A DNA stretch of 64,000 bases. Source: Thermodesulfobacteriota bacterium. Lineage in GTDB: Bacteria; Desulfobacterota; QYQD01. Shown one piece after another: positions 51,857 through 60,711 of this stretch. A program made the position numbers and the translations under genes. The notes under the pieces are model-generated. The model was not told the DNA's origin. It was given only the letters and a program-made list of their open reading frames with translations, and did no database searches. Each line of letters starts with the position of its first letter. The first letter of the stretch is position 1. The stretch is taken from positions 56,718 to 120,717 of the forward strand of contig JAVHLC010000010.1 of NCBI GenBank assembly GCA_031082315.1. Direction: 5' to 3'.

Positions 51857-52046
51857 CTTTCCCGTCTCTTAAGTGGTTTTTAAATTCCGGTGAGATCACG
51901 TTGCTTTTTAGCCTGTTTAAGCGCTTAAGACAAGATTTTTGTGCGCTCAAATTAAAACTTAACAGAATTAAAGAATATAGGTAAAATGTTCGATTGAAAA
52001 TATATGATGAACTCGTAAAAAGTGCCCGGGGGAAACCAATCAAAGT

Positions 52047-53078
52047 ATGGAACTCCGTTTTCATGAACCGAACCTCGAAATTGATGACCGGATAGAGTCC
52101 TTGATGGACTTGGCAGGCGTTGATGCCAATCGCGATATTATACGCGAATTAATTATTGCCAGCCTGAAGGGTGGTCAGGACACCAGGGATCGCGGTGACC
52201 TGAAGATGATGAATAACACCCTCAAGGAGATGCGTTATACTGCAAAGGTCTTTGGGCCTTATCGGAACCGGCTCAAAGTAACGGTATTTGGTTCAGCCAG
52301 AACCCTTCCCGGCACACCGCTTTATGATATGGCCCTTCGCTTTGCCCGCGGGTTGGTCGAGAACGGTTTTATGGTGATTACCGGCGGCGGTCCTGGTATC
52401 ATGGAAGCAGCCAACAAGGGGGCCGGTCATGAGAATTCCTTTGGTGTTACTATCAAACTCCCTTTTGAACAGGTGACTAATGAGATAATAGCCTCTAATC
52501 CGCGCATGATCCAGTACAAATACTTTTTTAACCGCAAGGTGGCCTTTATTAAGGAAACCCACGCTGTGGCGCTGTTCCCCGGTGGGTTTGGAACCATGGA
52601 CGAGGCTATGGAGGCCATGACCCTCGTCCAGACCGGAAAACAGAACCCCATCCCTATCGTGTTTCTCGAAACCAGGGGAAATGGATATTGGGGAAAATGG
52701 ATGGAATTTCTGCAAGACTGCCTGGTTAAGGGCGAATATATCTCACCGGAAGACGTAAACCTACTCACCATCCTCAACGATGAAAAAGAGGCGGTAAAAA
52801 TTATCACAGCGTTTTATCGCCGTTATCACTCCATACGCTACGTAGGAGATATGGTAGTCTTACGCCTTAAGACCCGCCTGGGAAAATATGCTATACAGGC
52901 ATTAAACGAGGAATTCCCGGAGGATCTCCTGCCCGGTGGAAAAATTGAGGCCCGGGAGGCATTACCGGAGGAACAAGACGAACCTGAATTGTTAGAACTG
53001 CCGCGTTTAACGTTCCCCTTTAATAAGAAATCTTTCGCCAGCCTTAAGGCTATAATTGAGCGGGTAAATAGTTTCTGA
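52047..53078 (+). CDS. LOG-family (lysine-decarboxylase-like) nucleotide phosphoribohydrolase
   Basis: 343 residues. KVTVFGSARTLPGTPLYDMA, VITGGGPGIMEAANKGAGHE and ALFPGGFGTMDEAMEAMTLV are the LOG motifs. The enzyme hydrolyses cytokinin-like or purine nucleoside monophosphates to release base. The N- and C-terminal extensions (about 75 and 85 residues) are longer than plant-like LOGs. The start ATG at 52047 lies after GGGGGAAACC. Confidence 0.92.
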   Translation: MELRFHEPNLEIDDRIESLMDLAGVDANRDIIRELIIASLKGGQDTRDRGDLKMMNNTLKEMRYTAKVFGPYRNRLKVTVFGSARTLPGTPLYDMALRFARGLVENGFMVITGGGPGIMEAANKGAGHENSFGVTIKLPFEQVTNEIIASNPRMIQYKYFFNRKVAFIKETHAVALFPGGFGTMDEAMEAMTLVQTGKQNPIPIVFLETRGNGYWGKWMEFLQDCLVKGEYISPEDVNLLTILNDEKEAVKIITAFYRRYHSIRYVGDMVVLRLKTRLGKYAIQALNEEFPEDLLPGGKIEAREALPEEQDEPELLELPRLTFPFNKKSFASLKAIIERVNSF

Positions 53079-53089
53079 CATGCACTGTG

Positions 53090-53557
53090 TTATTCTGTTT
53101 CTTTAAATTTTACTACCTTGATTATATCCCTGTAAAATTCCCTTTCTTCCTTGGATACCTCGGTCTTAAGTAGGTTCCGCCTGACCAGTATAGGAATTTG
53201 CTGATTCAAGGCCAGGGCCAGGGCATCACTGGGCCTTGAATCAACCCCAACCTCGTTCCCGCCTTTTTCGTAGAAGACATTGGCAATATACGCATTATCT
53301 TGCTGCTCATATATCTCCACACGCAAGAATCTAATGCCCAGATTTTTCAATATCCCTAAATAAAGATCATGCGTTAGGGGCCGGGGAGGCCTGTAAGTGC
53401 CTTTTTCCTTGGCAATGGCAGCGAATTCAGCCGGACCGATGAGCATCGTAAAGTAATATTTACTGTCCGTCTTCTCTTTTAAGATAATCTGATATCCATC
53501 CTGTTGCTCTACCAGTTGGACATCATGCACGGCTATCATATCTTCCAGCCCTTCCAA
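53090..53557 (-). CDS. Bifunctional nuclease-family protein (DUF151)
   Basis: 155 residues with MLIGPAEFAAIAKEK, RPLTHDLYLGILKNLG, VDSRPSDALALALNQQIPIL, the BFN/DUF151 signature. Described members have RNase/DNase activity, and many are uncharacterised. Convergent with the LOG gene, 11 bases apart. Confidence 0.9.
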   Translation of the reverse strand: MEGLEDMIAVHDVQLVEQQDGYQIILKEKTDSKYYFTMLIGPAEFAAIAKEKGTYRPPRPLTHDLYLGILKNLGIRFLRVEIYEQQDNAYIANVFYEKGGNEVGVDSRPSDALALALNQQIPILVRRNLLKTEVSKEEREFYRDIIKVVKFKETE

Positions 53558-53926
53558 ATTGATTCCTCCTCTAACGCGCCAATTCTTCTATTAAGATCAA
53601 TATCATTTACCCAAAGACTTACAACAAAGGTCAAGGCCCTCGCCTTGACATAGTCTCCTCGCTGCAAATCCGTCTAAGGCTTTTAAAAAGACATTAAATT
53701 AAGGCCCATGGAAAGTCAACCCTCATAAATTCTTTAAATTTCCTTGTGCCTGGGACAATCACGCCATAGAATAGAAAATAAGCCGGAGTTAAAGGTAATG
53801 CCAAAAGTTTTATGAAAAACAACCACAGAGTTTGCTATATTTTAGGAAACCTTGATATTTTATTTTCTCTGTGTACTCTGTGGTTAATCTTTTGATAGTA
53901 CGGAGGTTCGAACAAGGGAGATAATT
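53558..53926. other. Intergenic gap with repeat C
   Basis: A/T-rich sequence with a family C repeat at about 53820-53895 (AACCACAGAGTTTGC ... CTCTGTGTACTCTGTGGTTA), then GTACGGAGG before a small gene. No further gene is supported. Confidence 0.6.
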
Positions 53927-54121
53927 ATGGATAAAGAAACAACAAGCCGGGTTTATCAGGAGAGGTTAGAGGACTTGAAAAACATGCCCAAGGATTTAGT
54001 GCAAAAATTAACGGCCGGAGTTAAGGAGCCCTGGACCAAGATATTTCTCACAGAGCCGGACCCAAAAAAATGGCCTCCCGGGATGTACGAAATTCTGAGA
54101 CCATATCTTGAAAAAGGTTAG
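53927..54121 (+). CDS. Small hypothetical protein
   Basis: 64 residues. VYQERLEDLKNMPKDLVQKL, then KIFLTEPDPKKWPPGMYEIL. The W/P-rich C-terminus and helical N-terminus suggest a small soluble protein. GGGAG precedes the start. Not recognised; followed by a terminator-like hairpin, which supports a transcribed unit. Confidence 0.6.
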   Translation: MDKETTSRVYQERLEDLKNMPKDLVQKLTAGVKEPWTKIFLTEPDPKKWPPGMYEILRPYLEKG

Positions 54122-54141
54122 CTTGCCCTGTGGGGAATCAA

Positions 54142-54182
54142 AGAGGCTAGCCCTGGAATTACTCCAGAGCCAGCCTCTTATT
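54142..54182 (+). terminator. Rho-independent terminator-like hairpin
   Basis: AGAGGCT (54142-54148) pairs with AGCCTCT (54172-54178) with CTGGA/TCCAG inside, followed by TATTT. The T-run is short. Confidence 0.55.
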
Positions 54183-54304
54183 TACCTAACCAGGCCAGAT
54201 GCCCGGCCTCTGAATTAGCTGTCAGCTATCAGCGCTCAGCCTTCAGTCTCTGGCTGTCTGCCGATTGCTGACGGCTGATCGCTTGAAAGTCAGCCAGTCT
54301 TACC

Positions 54305-54390
54305 TCTTTCACCGCAAAGACGCAAAGGGCGCAAAGAAAGATATATCTTTTTCTCTGCGTTCTCCGTGTGCTCTGCGGTGAAAAGTCTTA
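54305..54390 (+). repeat. Family C repeat, left arm flanking a porin gene
   Basis: CACCGCAAAGACGCAAAGGG ... AAAGATATATCTTTTTCTCT ... GTGCTCTGCGGTGAAAAG. The reverse complement lies at 55896-55976 with only a few changes, so the porin gene is flanked by an 80-bp inverted repeat. Confidence 0.85.
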
Positions 54391-54458
54391 CTCATTACTC
54401 GTCACTCGTCACTAAATCCCCCCTCACCCCCCTTTATCAAAGGGGGGATGGGGGGATT

Positions 54459-55868
54459 TTAGAAACTGAGTGTCAGGCTGTGGTCTATCTGATAGACGTC
54501 ATCGGTAGTGTAGTCTGTACCAGCCGGACCCTTAAAGAAGTCGCCTGTCCACAGGTAACCAAGATGGAGTTCATAGGCCAGGTTGCTCATGATCTGATAC
54601 TTCAGACCCAGGTCCAGTTCTTTACCGAATTCATCATCCTGGTAATAGGTGCTGCTGATCTTGTCCGCGTATGCTATGCCCAGGGCGCCATGCAGGGCGA
54701 GATGGGGATCGACCGTATAGTCGGCATAGATCCAGTATCCTACAGAACCAGTAGCGGTATCTCCCGGATTGCCAAACTGGCCGGCATTGGAGTAACCAGA
54801 TTTCTGGGAAGGGTGTACCAGCGTGGTGTTTAAAATGTTGCTCTGTGGCCCGTACAGGACGTACATCGGCTGAAAGTCTCCGCCGGAGGCCGGCCCGACG
54901 TCATAATCGCCGTCTGTAGCATTGTCATCACCGGAGGTATAGGCCGTGCCGATCCCTACGGTAAGAGGACCTTTGTTCATCCAGGCCTTGGCATAGTAAC
55001 CCCACCCGGCGCGATCCACATCTGTAGTGCCGGCGGCGTAGTAATCCTTATAGTCGCCGCCCAGGAGGGACAGTTCACCCTTGAAGAAATAGGTGTTCGT
55101 CGCATCATTGGCCTGTAGGCAGAAGTAGTTGCCGATGCGGTTGGCCTTCCAGCCGGTAGTGGCCGGGTTCTCTGAACCTGTCCGGACATGGTAGTAGTCG
55201 AAGGCATAGCCCAGGTAAAGACAAGGTTTGGTATATTGCAGGCAGAGGGAGTACCGGTCGAGATCCTCATCGGCCATGTTATTGCCTGATGTAACACTCT
55301 GTTCCTCCCATTTTTCATGGAAGGCGAAGAAGCTGAAGGGTCCCCAGCTCGGGGAGAAGTAGTGGATCTTCTCCACGTCCATCTCGGTATTGGCCCACTC
55401 CGTAAAGTAGGTATAGATTCCGGGCTTGCGGCCGACATGGAGCTTGCCCCAGGAGCCTGTCCATTCGATATAGGCCTGGTTTAAAATGATGTTGTCGGCG
55501 GTATCACCAAAGTTGGCCCAGTTATTGTGGCCGATACCGGTCGTGGGTACGCCGCCTGAAGTCTCGCTGCTCCCCCACATCTGGTTGTTGAATACCGAGA
55601 CGCGGGTGATCAGTTTGAGGTTATCAGCAACCTTGAAGACCGGATTCAACCGGAGCAGGTGATCCCAGTAGGCATCCGGGTTCCCATAGCCGTTTGTAGT
55701 ATAGGGGGTGTTACCATCCCAGGGCGTAACCTGCCCCTGATTGGCATTGCTCTGATAGATGCCGCGCACCCGGTAGAAACCGCTCAGGCTCATGTCCACG
55801 GCCATGGCCGGGAGCGCCATAGCGGTCACAAACAGGGCAGCGGCCACAAGTACTAAAACCTTTTTCAT
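54459..55868 (-). CDS. Outer-membrane beta-barrel porin-like protein
   Basis: 469 residues from MKKVLVLVAAALFVTAMALP (signal peptide ending AMAVD). The mature part alternates hydrophobic and polar residues (VGRKPGIYTYFTEWANTEMD, LALHGALGIAYADKISSTYY, ELHLGYLWTGDFFKG) and ends QIDHSLTLSF, the C-terminal Phe of outer-membrane barrels. The AAAGGAGAAAGGAAAG tract precedes the ATG. Substrate is unknown. It stands alone between inverted repeats. Confidence 0.88.
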   Translation of the reverse strand: MKKVLVLVAAALFVTAMALPAMAVDMSLSGFYRVRGIYQSNANQGQVTPWDGNTPYTTNGYGNPDAYWDHLLRLNPVFKVADNLKLITRVSVFNNQMWGSSETSGGVPTTGIGHNNWANFGDTADNIILNQAYIEWTGSWGKLHVGRKPGIYTYFTEWANTEMDVEKIHYFSPSWGPFSFFAFHEKWEEQSVTSGNNMADEDLDRYSLCLQYTKPCLYLGYAFDYYHVRTGSENPATTGWKANRIGNYFCLQANDATNTYFFKGELSLLGGDYKDYYAAGTTDVDRAGWGYYAKAWMNKGPLTVGIGTAYTSGDDNATDGDYDVGPASGGDFQPMYVLYGPQSNILNTTLVHPSQKSGYSNAGQFGNPGDTATGSVGYWIYADYTVDPHLALHGALGIAYADKISSTYYQDDEFGKELDLGLKYQIMSNLAYELHLGYLWTGDFFKGPAGTDYTTDDVYQIDHSLTLSF

Positions 55869-55895
55869 ATCTTTCCTTTCTCCTTTATCCGTTAT

Positions 55896-55976
55896 TTTTT
55901 CACCACAGAGCACACAGAGAGCGCAGAGAAAAAGATATATCTTTCTTTGCGTCCTTTGCGTCTTTGCGGTGAACAT
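55896..55976 (-). repeat. Family C repeat, right arm flanking the porin gene
   Basis: CACCACAGAGCACACAGAGA ... AAAGATATATCTTTCTTTGC ... GTCTTTGCGGTGAAC; inverted partner of 54305-54390. Confidence 0.85.
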
Positions 55977-56093
55977 GCATAGCGAGCGCATTCCCCGCTG
56001 CTTGCGGCGGGGTTAGCGAGCGAATACTATGCTTTTTACCTTACATACGGAGATTCCCCGCAGCTTGCTGCGGGGAGCTTCAATCTGACACAA
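55973..56093 (+). repeat. Family B repeat, copy 3
   Basis: GAACATGCATAGCGAGCGCA at one end and GCGGGGAGCTTCAATC at the other, with two ATTCCCCGC...GCGGGG hairpins. It is the least eroded copy. Confidence 0.9.
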
Positions 56094-56097
56094 ATCA

Positions 56098-56313
56098 TTA
56101 CCCTTTTGTCAACACCAGTACATATTCACGGCCTGCTTCTTTGCTCTCTACCTCCCATCCCTCTTTTTGGGCCAACCGGGTGATGTTCTCCCTGGCAGTA
56201 TCCGTGTCCACCTTCACTTCAAAGGCGCCCCGTCCCAATGACTGCATCTTCTGCCGGGTCAGAATGACCGGCTGAGGGCAGGAAAGTCCACGGGCATCTA
56301 CAAAATCCGTCAT
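56098..56313 (-). CDS. TusA/SirA-like sulfurtransferase
   Basis: 71 residues. FVDARGLSCPQPVILTRQKM has the single Cys of the CPxP motif; the alpha/beta sandwich ends EGWEVESKEAGREYVLVLTK. AGGAGGAGGT is nine bases before the ATG. The gene is translationally linked (16-base gap) to the YedE-type transporter on the same strand. Pairing of a SirA-like protein with YedE is typical of the selenium or sulfur uptake modules. Confidence 0.93.
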   Translation of the reverse strand: MTDFVDARGLSCPQPVILTRQKMQSLGRGAFEVKVDTDTARENITRLAQKEGWEVESKEAGREYVLVLTKG

Positions 56314-56329
56314 CTCTAAACCTCCTCCT

Positions 56330-57421
56330 TTATATCTTTTCGCGCATGGTAAGGCCGACGAAGAAACAGAAGGCAAGCCCTATGAGGACGGCCAGAGGCC
56401 CATACAGGCCAACCCCTTTGGGAGAACTGGCCAGGGAAAAGTTATGGGCAAAACCCGCACCGATAATCATACCCAGTACCAATACACCGGCATCGCCATC
56501 GCCTTCTCCGGCCAGGAATAATTGTCGCCCCGGACATCCGCCGGCCAAGGCAAAGGCCAGTCCGGCCAGGACCATGCCGCCAAAATTCCACAACTGGTTG
56601 GTATGGGCGATCGGCTGATTTTCAAAACCAGCATGGAACTGACCGAGGATCAGGTTGGTAATAAATGCGCCGGCAACCAGCGCCAATACGCCGCTCGCCA
56701 GGTGAAAATCCCGCATTAAAATTATATCCCTGACCGCCCCCATGGTGCAGAACCGGGTCCGTTGCGCCATAAACCCGATAAACAGGCCGATCAGGAGTGA
56801 TGCGGCTATAGGCGCATGCATAGACCCCGGCCCTTTGGCGCTGAAAAAAATCGGCCCGGTTTGGCCATTATCACCCATCTGCGGCGCCAGTAAAAGAAAG
56901 ATAAGAAGTGCGCCCATGGCTAACGGCAGTATCCACCCCATAGCAACATAGCTCTTCTGTGCCCGGCCCAGATTGTAACCATTTTTCAGGAAGGCCACAC
57001 CAATAGCTATGCCTGCTGTAAGGCCGATTAAACCGGCAATAGCATTCCCATCGCCGGCCGATAGTCTAAGCAAGGCCCGCCATGGACATCCGAGAAAGAC
57101 CAGCGCCCCGGTCATGGCAAAAAAACCAAGGAAAAAACGGACAATGGGGGCAGATCCCGCACGAGGCCTGAACTCTTTAAAGGCGTAAGCGGCTATCAAC
57201 GCGCCGAAGACAAACCCGATTATCTCCGGCCGGATATACTGAACAACGGCCGCGCGGTGCAGACCCAGGGCGCCGGCAATATCCCTTTCAAAGCAGGCCA
57301 CGCATATACCCATATTACCCGGGTTACCCATCTTCTGAAGTAGGGCGGCCAGTATCCCGATAATAGCCCCCGTAGCTACGATTCCAGCACGCGTCCCGAA
57401 AAAAGATTTAATCTTATCCAT
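56330..57421 (-). CDS. yedE: YedE-type membrane protein, selenium-metabolism associated
   Basis: 363 residues from MDKIKSFFGTR (AGGTATTTTC before ATG) and about nine helices. Cysteine-bearing motifs GNPGNMGICVACFERDIAGA, GCPWRALLRLSAGDGNAI and AGGCPGRQLFLAGEGD are characteristic of the YeeE/YedE family; AAVVQYIRPEIIGFVFGAL and FRPRAGSAPIVRFFLGF resemble the subgroup found with selenium metabolism genes. It likely imports a selenium or sulfur species, handing it to the TusA-like protein. This fits the selenoprotein genes elsewhere in the window. Substrate is inferred. Confidence 0.85.
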   Translation of the reverse strand: MDKIKSFFGTRAGIVATGAIIGILAALLQKMGNPGNMGICVACFERDIAGALGLHRAAVVQYIRPEIIGFVFGALIAAYAFKEFRPRAGSAPIVRFFLGFFAMTGALVFLGCPWRALLRLSAGDGNAIAGLIGLTAGIAIGVAFLKNGYNLGRAQKSYVAMGWILPLAMGALLIFLLLAPQMGDNGQTGPIFFSAKGPGSMHAPIAASLLIGLFIGFMAQRTRFCTMGAVRDIILMRDFHLASGVLALVAGAFITNLILGQFHAGFENQPIAHTNQLWNFGGMVLAGLAFALAGGCPGRQLFLAGEGDGDAGVLVLGMIIGAGFAHNFSLASSPKGVGLYGPLAVLIGLAFCFFVGLTMREKI

Positions 57422-58109
57422 TAGAAAATACCTCCAGGCAACCATCGAGCTTTTCGCCGGTATTAACTCACAGCATGATATGCGCCGGTCCGGGCATCAC
57501 GCCGATCTCATGTGCATATATAATCCAGGAGGTAGGATGTCAAATCGATAAATCGGATATGGATATGGATAATTATAGGCAAAAACTATTACATAAGATA
57601 AACATGGAAGGAATGTCGCCGGATATATCTACCCGTGACGGACCGAAGGCAGGCTGGTCCTGGACAGAAAGGAGGATTCCGATGTTAGTATAATGTGATG
57701 TAAAACACCAGGTGCGTCCAGCCTGGCTAATCTTGGCATAGATTCTATCTCGTATTTACGCTTTCCTAATACATTGTCAACTTACTTTTCTACCAGCGTC
57801 CCCACATCTACCGCGGTGGCGAGGCGCTATCCGGAAGGCCAGATAATTGTCCATCCTCTGTCTCCTGACATCAGGCGCACATATGGGGCCCGGAACCTGG
57901 GCCGTGGCCTTTCTGCCGGATATCGGGATATCATAAAACCGCATCTGATGCTCACGTAAAATTTCAGCAAAATTTCCTTTTAAGATTCAGATGTTTTTTG
58001 TACGAGAAGAACTGCTTTACTCCAGAGGGGCACTGCCGTGCTATAAAAAAGCGAAAGCCTCTTGACACTACCAACTTTTTCAGGGACGACTAATTAACCT
58101 GCCATCTGC
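57422..58109. other. Gene-poor gap of about 690 bp
   Basis: A possible 72-residue frame at 57475-57693 (ICAGPGITPISCAYIIQEVG) has no support beyond being open. A second frame at 57774-57959 contains RRYPEGQIIVHPLSPDIRRT and GLSAGYRDIIKPHLMLT, which reads like the C-terminal end of a lost gene. A family D repeat lies between. I call neither as a gene. Confidence 0.5.
57724..57810 (+). repeat. Family D repeat, copy 1
   Basis: GCTAATCTTGGCATAGATTC, then TTTCCTAATACATTGTCAAC, then TTCTACCAGCGTCCCCACAT; matches 60010-60095 closely over about 80 bases, so the 2.3 kb between them (lipoprotein and RAYT genes) is flanked by a direct repeat. Confidence 0.85.
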
Positions 58110-59321
58110 TTACTCTTTAAAAAATTGATTAAACAAGCCATGAACCCAATGACGACCATCATAATAATATTGTTTGTCATTCGTTTTTACTTTTGACCCC
58201 ACTAAGAAACCAGAAGCGCTACGATCGATATTAAAATGTGGCTCGGTCACCACATTAAATTGTAGAGTAAATTCATACTTAAAACCGTCACCAGAAGCTT
58301 CGCCAATATAGTAAATACTATATTTCGAAGCGTCCTTCAGGTATTCATTTAAACTTCCTTCAATCCTAAAAACACGACCGCCTATAGCGTCCAGTCTAAC
58401 GGTTCTCTTAAATGAAACAGCCTCACTTAACTCATATTTCTCGCTTCGCTTAACACTTGGCTTAAACTCTCTTCGTACATGTTGACCAGCTAGTTCCATG
58501 ACTTTAACTAAAAAATGATCATCAACTACACCAAAAGAAGTAAATGCTAAATTGTCTTTAGCCCATTTCTCAAAATGGCCATTTGGCCATTTTTGGAGAT
58601 AATCCTCAAAAGCTTTTTTACTCGGCCTTTTTTCGGCTTCATAATACTGATTAACCTCTTCAGCAAATTGCGCGTACTTCCCTTTAGGAAGAGCTTTAAG
58701 ATATGCTTGAATGATATCTATATTCTTATTTTTGAGATTATCTATATTAAGTATTCCGGCCTTTTCGATTACGTTATCACATCGCCTAATTGCTTCATCA
58801 ACCTTTGAACTTTTTGCATAGGTTTTCATGAATGTCTCATAGGCATTGATGGTATTCAAGTCTTCTGCTCTACCAAAGGCAATAATATCTTCAGGCGCTT
58901 GTTTCTGCTGTGGCTTAATCCAAATAGCAATTTTACGATCAACATTTAGACCACTTAGAAAACTAAGAGTAGCACCATTATCTATATAATCCTCATAAAT
59001 AGCTTCATCCGGAAGATTAGGGCCAACAATCGTTCTTACAGCACCAGTAATTGTTAATTTAAGATAACCAGCTTCTCTTTTCCAATCAAAAGCACCAGAT
59101 GGACCTAAACGTCCAATTTCTTTTTTCCCATCATAAATGACGAAAGGTATTGCTCCGCCCCACATATTATCCTCTCTCTCGATTTTAACTAACGCGGGAT
59201 TTTTAATTTTGGCAAGCTCTTCTTTACCCTGAACAGGCATTTGCGTTGATGCATAGAACATCGATGCACAGCCGGATAAGAAGACCATCGCAACTGAGAA
59301 GAATATTGAGATTGATCGCAT
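58110..59321 (-). CDS. Lipoprotein of unknown function
   Basis: 403 residues. The lipobox lies in MVFLSGCASMFY. The middle (ALPKGKYAQFAEEVNQYYEA, KKAFEDYLQKWPNGHFEKWA) has TPR-like or helical repeats; GGAIPFVIYDGKKEIGRLGP near the N-terminus and FNVVTEPHFNIDRSASGFLV near the end are beta-rich. A/T-rich codon use differs from the flanking core genes, suggesting acquisition. Family not recognised. Confidence 0.78.
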   Translation of the reverse strand: MRSISIFFSVAMVFLSGCASMFYASTQMPVQGKEELAKIKNPALVKIEREDNMWGGAIPFVIYDGKKEIGRLGPSGAFDWKREAGYLKLTITGAVRTIVGPNLPDEAIYEDYIDNGATLSFLSGLNVDRKIAIWIKPQQKQAPEDIIAFGRAEDLNTINAYETFMKTYAKSSKVDEAIRRCDNVIEKAGILNIDNLKNKNIDIIQAYLKALPKGKYAQFAEEVNQYYEAEKRPSKKAFEDYLQKWPNGHFEKWAKDNLAFTSFGVVDDHFLVKVMELAGQHVRREFKPSVKRSEKYELSEAVSFKRTVRLDAIGGRVFRIEGSLNEYLKDASKYSIYYIGEASGDGFKYEFTLQFNVVTEPHFNIDRSASGFLVGSKVKTNDKQYYYDGRHWVHGLFNQFFKE

Positions 59322-59361
59322 ACAAAACTCCTTTCTTAATTATAGGAACGGAGCGGAGTCC

Positions 59362-59390
59362 CGTAGGGTGGGCATTGCCCACCGTCTTTG
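59362..59390 (+). repeat. REP flanking the RAYT gene (left)
   Basis: GTAGGGTGGGCATTGCCCACC: GGTGGGCA and TGCCCACC pair as a short hairpin. An inverted partner is at 59975-60008 and a third at 60712-60735. Confidence 0.8.
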
Positions 59391-59397
59391 TCGTCCT

Positions 59398-59940
59398 TCA
59401 TTCTCCACCGACGTCGATTGGAATCTCCACCGGTGTCGCACCCCAATCCGGCGAGTAGATTTCTTTCTCAACATAGCGATGAAAAGTCGAATACGGCCAG
59501 TCCCTCGGTGCGTCCACAATCCCATGCTTTACCGGATTGTAATGGATGTAATCACAATGGGCCGAAAAGTCCCGGTCGTCTCTAATCATGTGTTCCCAAA
59601 ATCTTCGTTGCCACACCGTGGCCTCTCTGTGCTTTTCCCGTGAGGTAGTCCCCTTCGGCCGGTCAAGCCACACCTTGGATCCTTTCGTAAATTCCGCCTT
59701 GATTAATCCCCACCGCAGTGAATAGTTCATATCCCCCTGGGGCAGCCGCCAAATACAGTGCATATGATCCGGCAGCAAAACCCACGCTTCGATAATAAAA
59801 GGATGCGAGCCGCACACCTTAGAAAGGATTTCACGTAACAGGTCTCTCGATTTCGGGAGACATAGAATCGGTTGCCGTCGATATGTAACAACCGTGAAGA
59901 AATACGCATGCCCCTCCCGTGCTCGTCGATAATTTGGCAT
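59398..59940 (-). CDS. REP-associated tyrosine transposase (RAYT)
   Basis: 180 residues. GHAYFFTVVTYRRQPIL, AWVLLPDHMHCIWRLPQGD (HxH), FWEHMIRDDRDFSAHCDYIH then YNPVKHG (catalytic Tyr), WPYSTFHRYVEKEIYSPDWG. It is a full-length IS200/IS605-like domestic transposase that mobilises REP sequences. REP-type hairpins lie on both sides. Confidence 0.95.
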   Translation of the reverse strand: MPNYRRAREGHAYFFTVVTYRRQPILCLPKSRDLLREILSKVCGSHPFIIEAWVLLPDHMHCIWRLPQGDMNYSLRWGLIKAEFTKGSKVWLDRPKGTTSREKHREATVWQRRFWEHMIRDDRDFSAHCDYIHYNPVKHGIVDAPRDWPYSTFHRYVEKEIYSPDWGATPVEIPIDVGGE

Positions 59941-59974
59941 TTAATTTGACCCATTTCCGCGACACATTACAGGT

Positions 59975-60008
59975 TTCGGTGGGCACGATAAAGCTGTGCC
60001 CACCCTAC
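59975..60008 (-). repeat. REP flanking the RAYT gene (right)
   Basis: GGTGGGCACGATAAAGCTGT, then GCCCACCCTAC: 9-bp stem GGTGGGCAC/GTGCCCACC with an eight-base loop, followed by CTAC. Inverted relative to the left REP. Confidence 0.8.
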
Positions 60009-60009
60009 A

Positions 60010-60095
60010 AGGCTAATCTTGGCATGCATTCGCATTCATCGCTTTCCTAATACATTGTCAACTTACTTTTCTACCAGCGTCCCCACATTCGAGCA
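60010..60095 (+). repeat. Family D repeat, copy 2
   Basis: Same 80-bp sequence as 57724-57810, ending CCAGCGTCCCCACATTCG at the 3' end of the downstream gene. Confidence 0.85.
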
Positions 60096-60098
60096 AGG

Positions 60099-60581
60099 TC
60101 AGCGACGGGAGCCGCTTTGATCCGCATGATCTATGCTCCCCAGGTTGAATTCCTTCCGTTCATGAGAACGTATCAAATATATCGCTCCCGCTACGCCGAT
60201 TACGTTGGCAAGAACCCGAGCGAATCCGTGCTCGATAAGAATGCCACTCCCCTTGGAAATGGTATTTGCATTCCACCAATATGCGAGAATAGGCAGTCCT
60301 ATTACGATAATGCCGGAGAGTAGGACGGAAGTGATCTGTCTATGATTAGGCGCAGTTCGGGCTGCAAAGTATATAAACGCCAAAGGACCAAATGCTGCTT
60401 GAAGGATTGATTCAATATTCCGAAGGGTCCTGGGGTCCCGAATCTCGATTATTGGATCGATACCCCAACCGCCGAGGTTTATCATGACAAGCCAATGGAG
60501 GGGGAACATTACGAGCGCCGCGGCAATAATCCCGGCGGGAACGAAACACATCCATCGCAGTATTTTGTTCGAAGTAGACAT
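60099..60581 (-). CDS. Membrane protein of unknown function
   Basis: 160 residues from MSTSNKILRWMCF, with GAAAGCCGCC before. Four hydrophobic segments (FVPAGIIAAALVMFPLHWLV, ESILQAAFGPLAFIYFAART, SVLLSGIIVIGLPILAYWW, ARVLANVIGVAGAIYLI). Just upstream the minus strand reads GTTGGGC (60615-60609), an integron-core-like word, but no attC follows the gene. Not recognised. Confidence 0.7.
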   Translation of the reverse strand: MSTSNKILRWMCFVPAGIIAAALVMFPLHWLVMINLGGWGIDPIIEIRDPRTLRNIESILQAAFGPLAFIYFAARTAPNHRQITSVLLSGIIVIGLPILAYWWNANTISKGSGILIEHGFARVLANVIGVAGAIYLIRSHERKEFNLGSIDHADQSGSRR

Positions 60582-60711
60582 GGCGGCTTTCCTGTTGTCG
60601 TTTCTGTCGCCCAACCAGTTATTAGATGGACGGATAAACATAGCACAGATTTTTTTACCCGGTCAAGGCGAAAAAATAACTTGACGTAAACTATAAGGTT
60701 TTATTACAGCC

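Noticed and set aside
53898-53912. GGTTCGAACAAG as a tRNA T-loop
   Set aside because: No acceptor stem or other arms surround it.
57774-57959. 61-residue frame containing RRYPEGQIIVHPLSPDIRRT
   Set aside because: It starts inside the family D repeat and lacks a ribosome-binding site; at best it is a gene relic.
60609-60615. GTTGGGC core before the 160-residue membrane protein as a cassette boundary
   Set aside because: No attC was found at either end of that gene.
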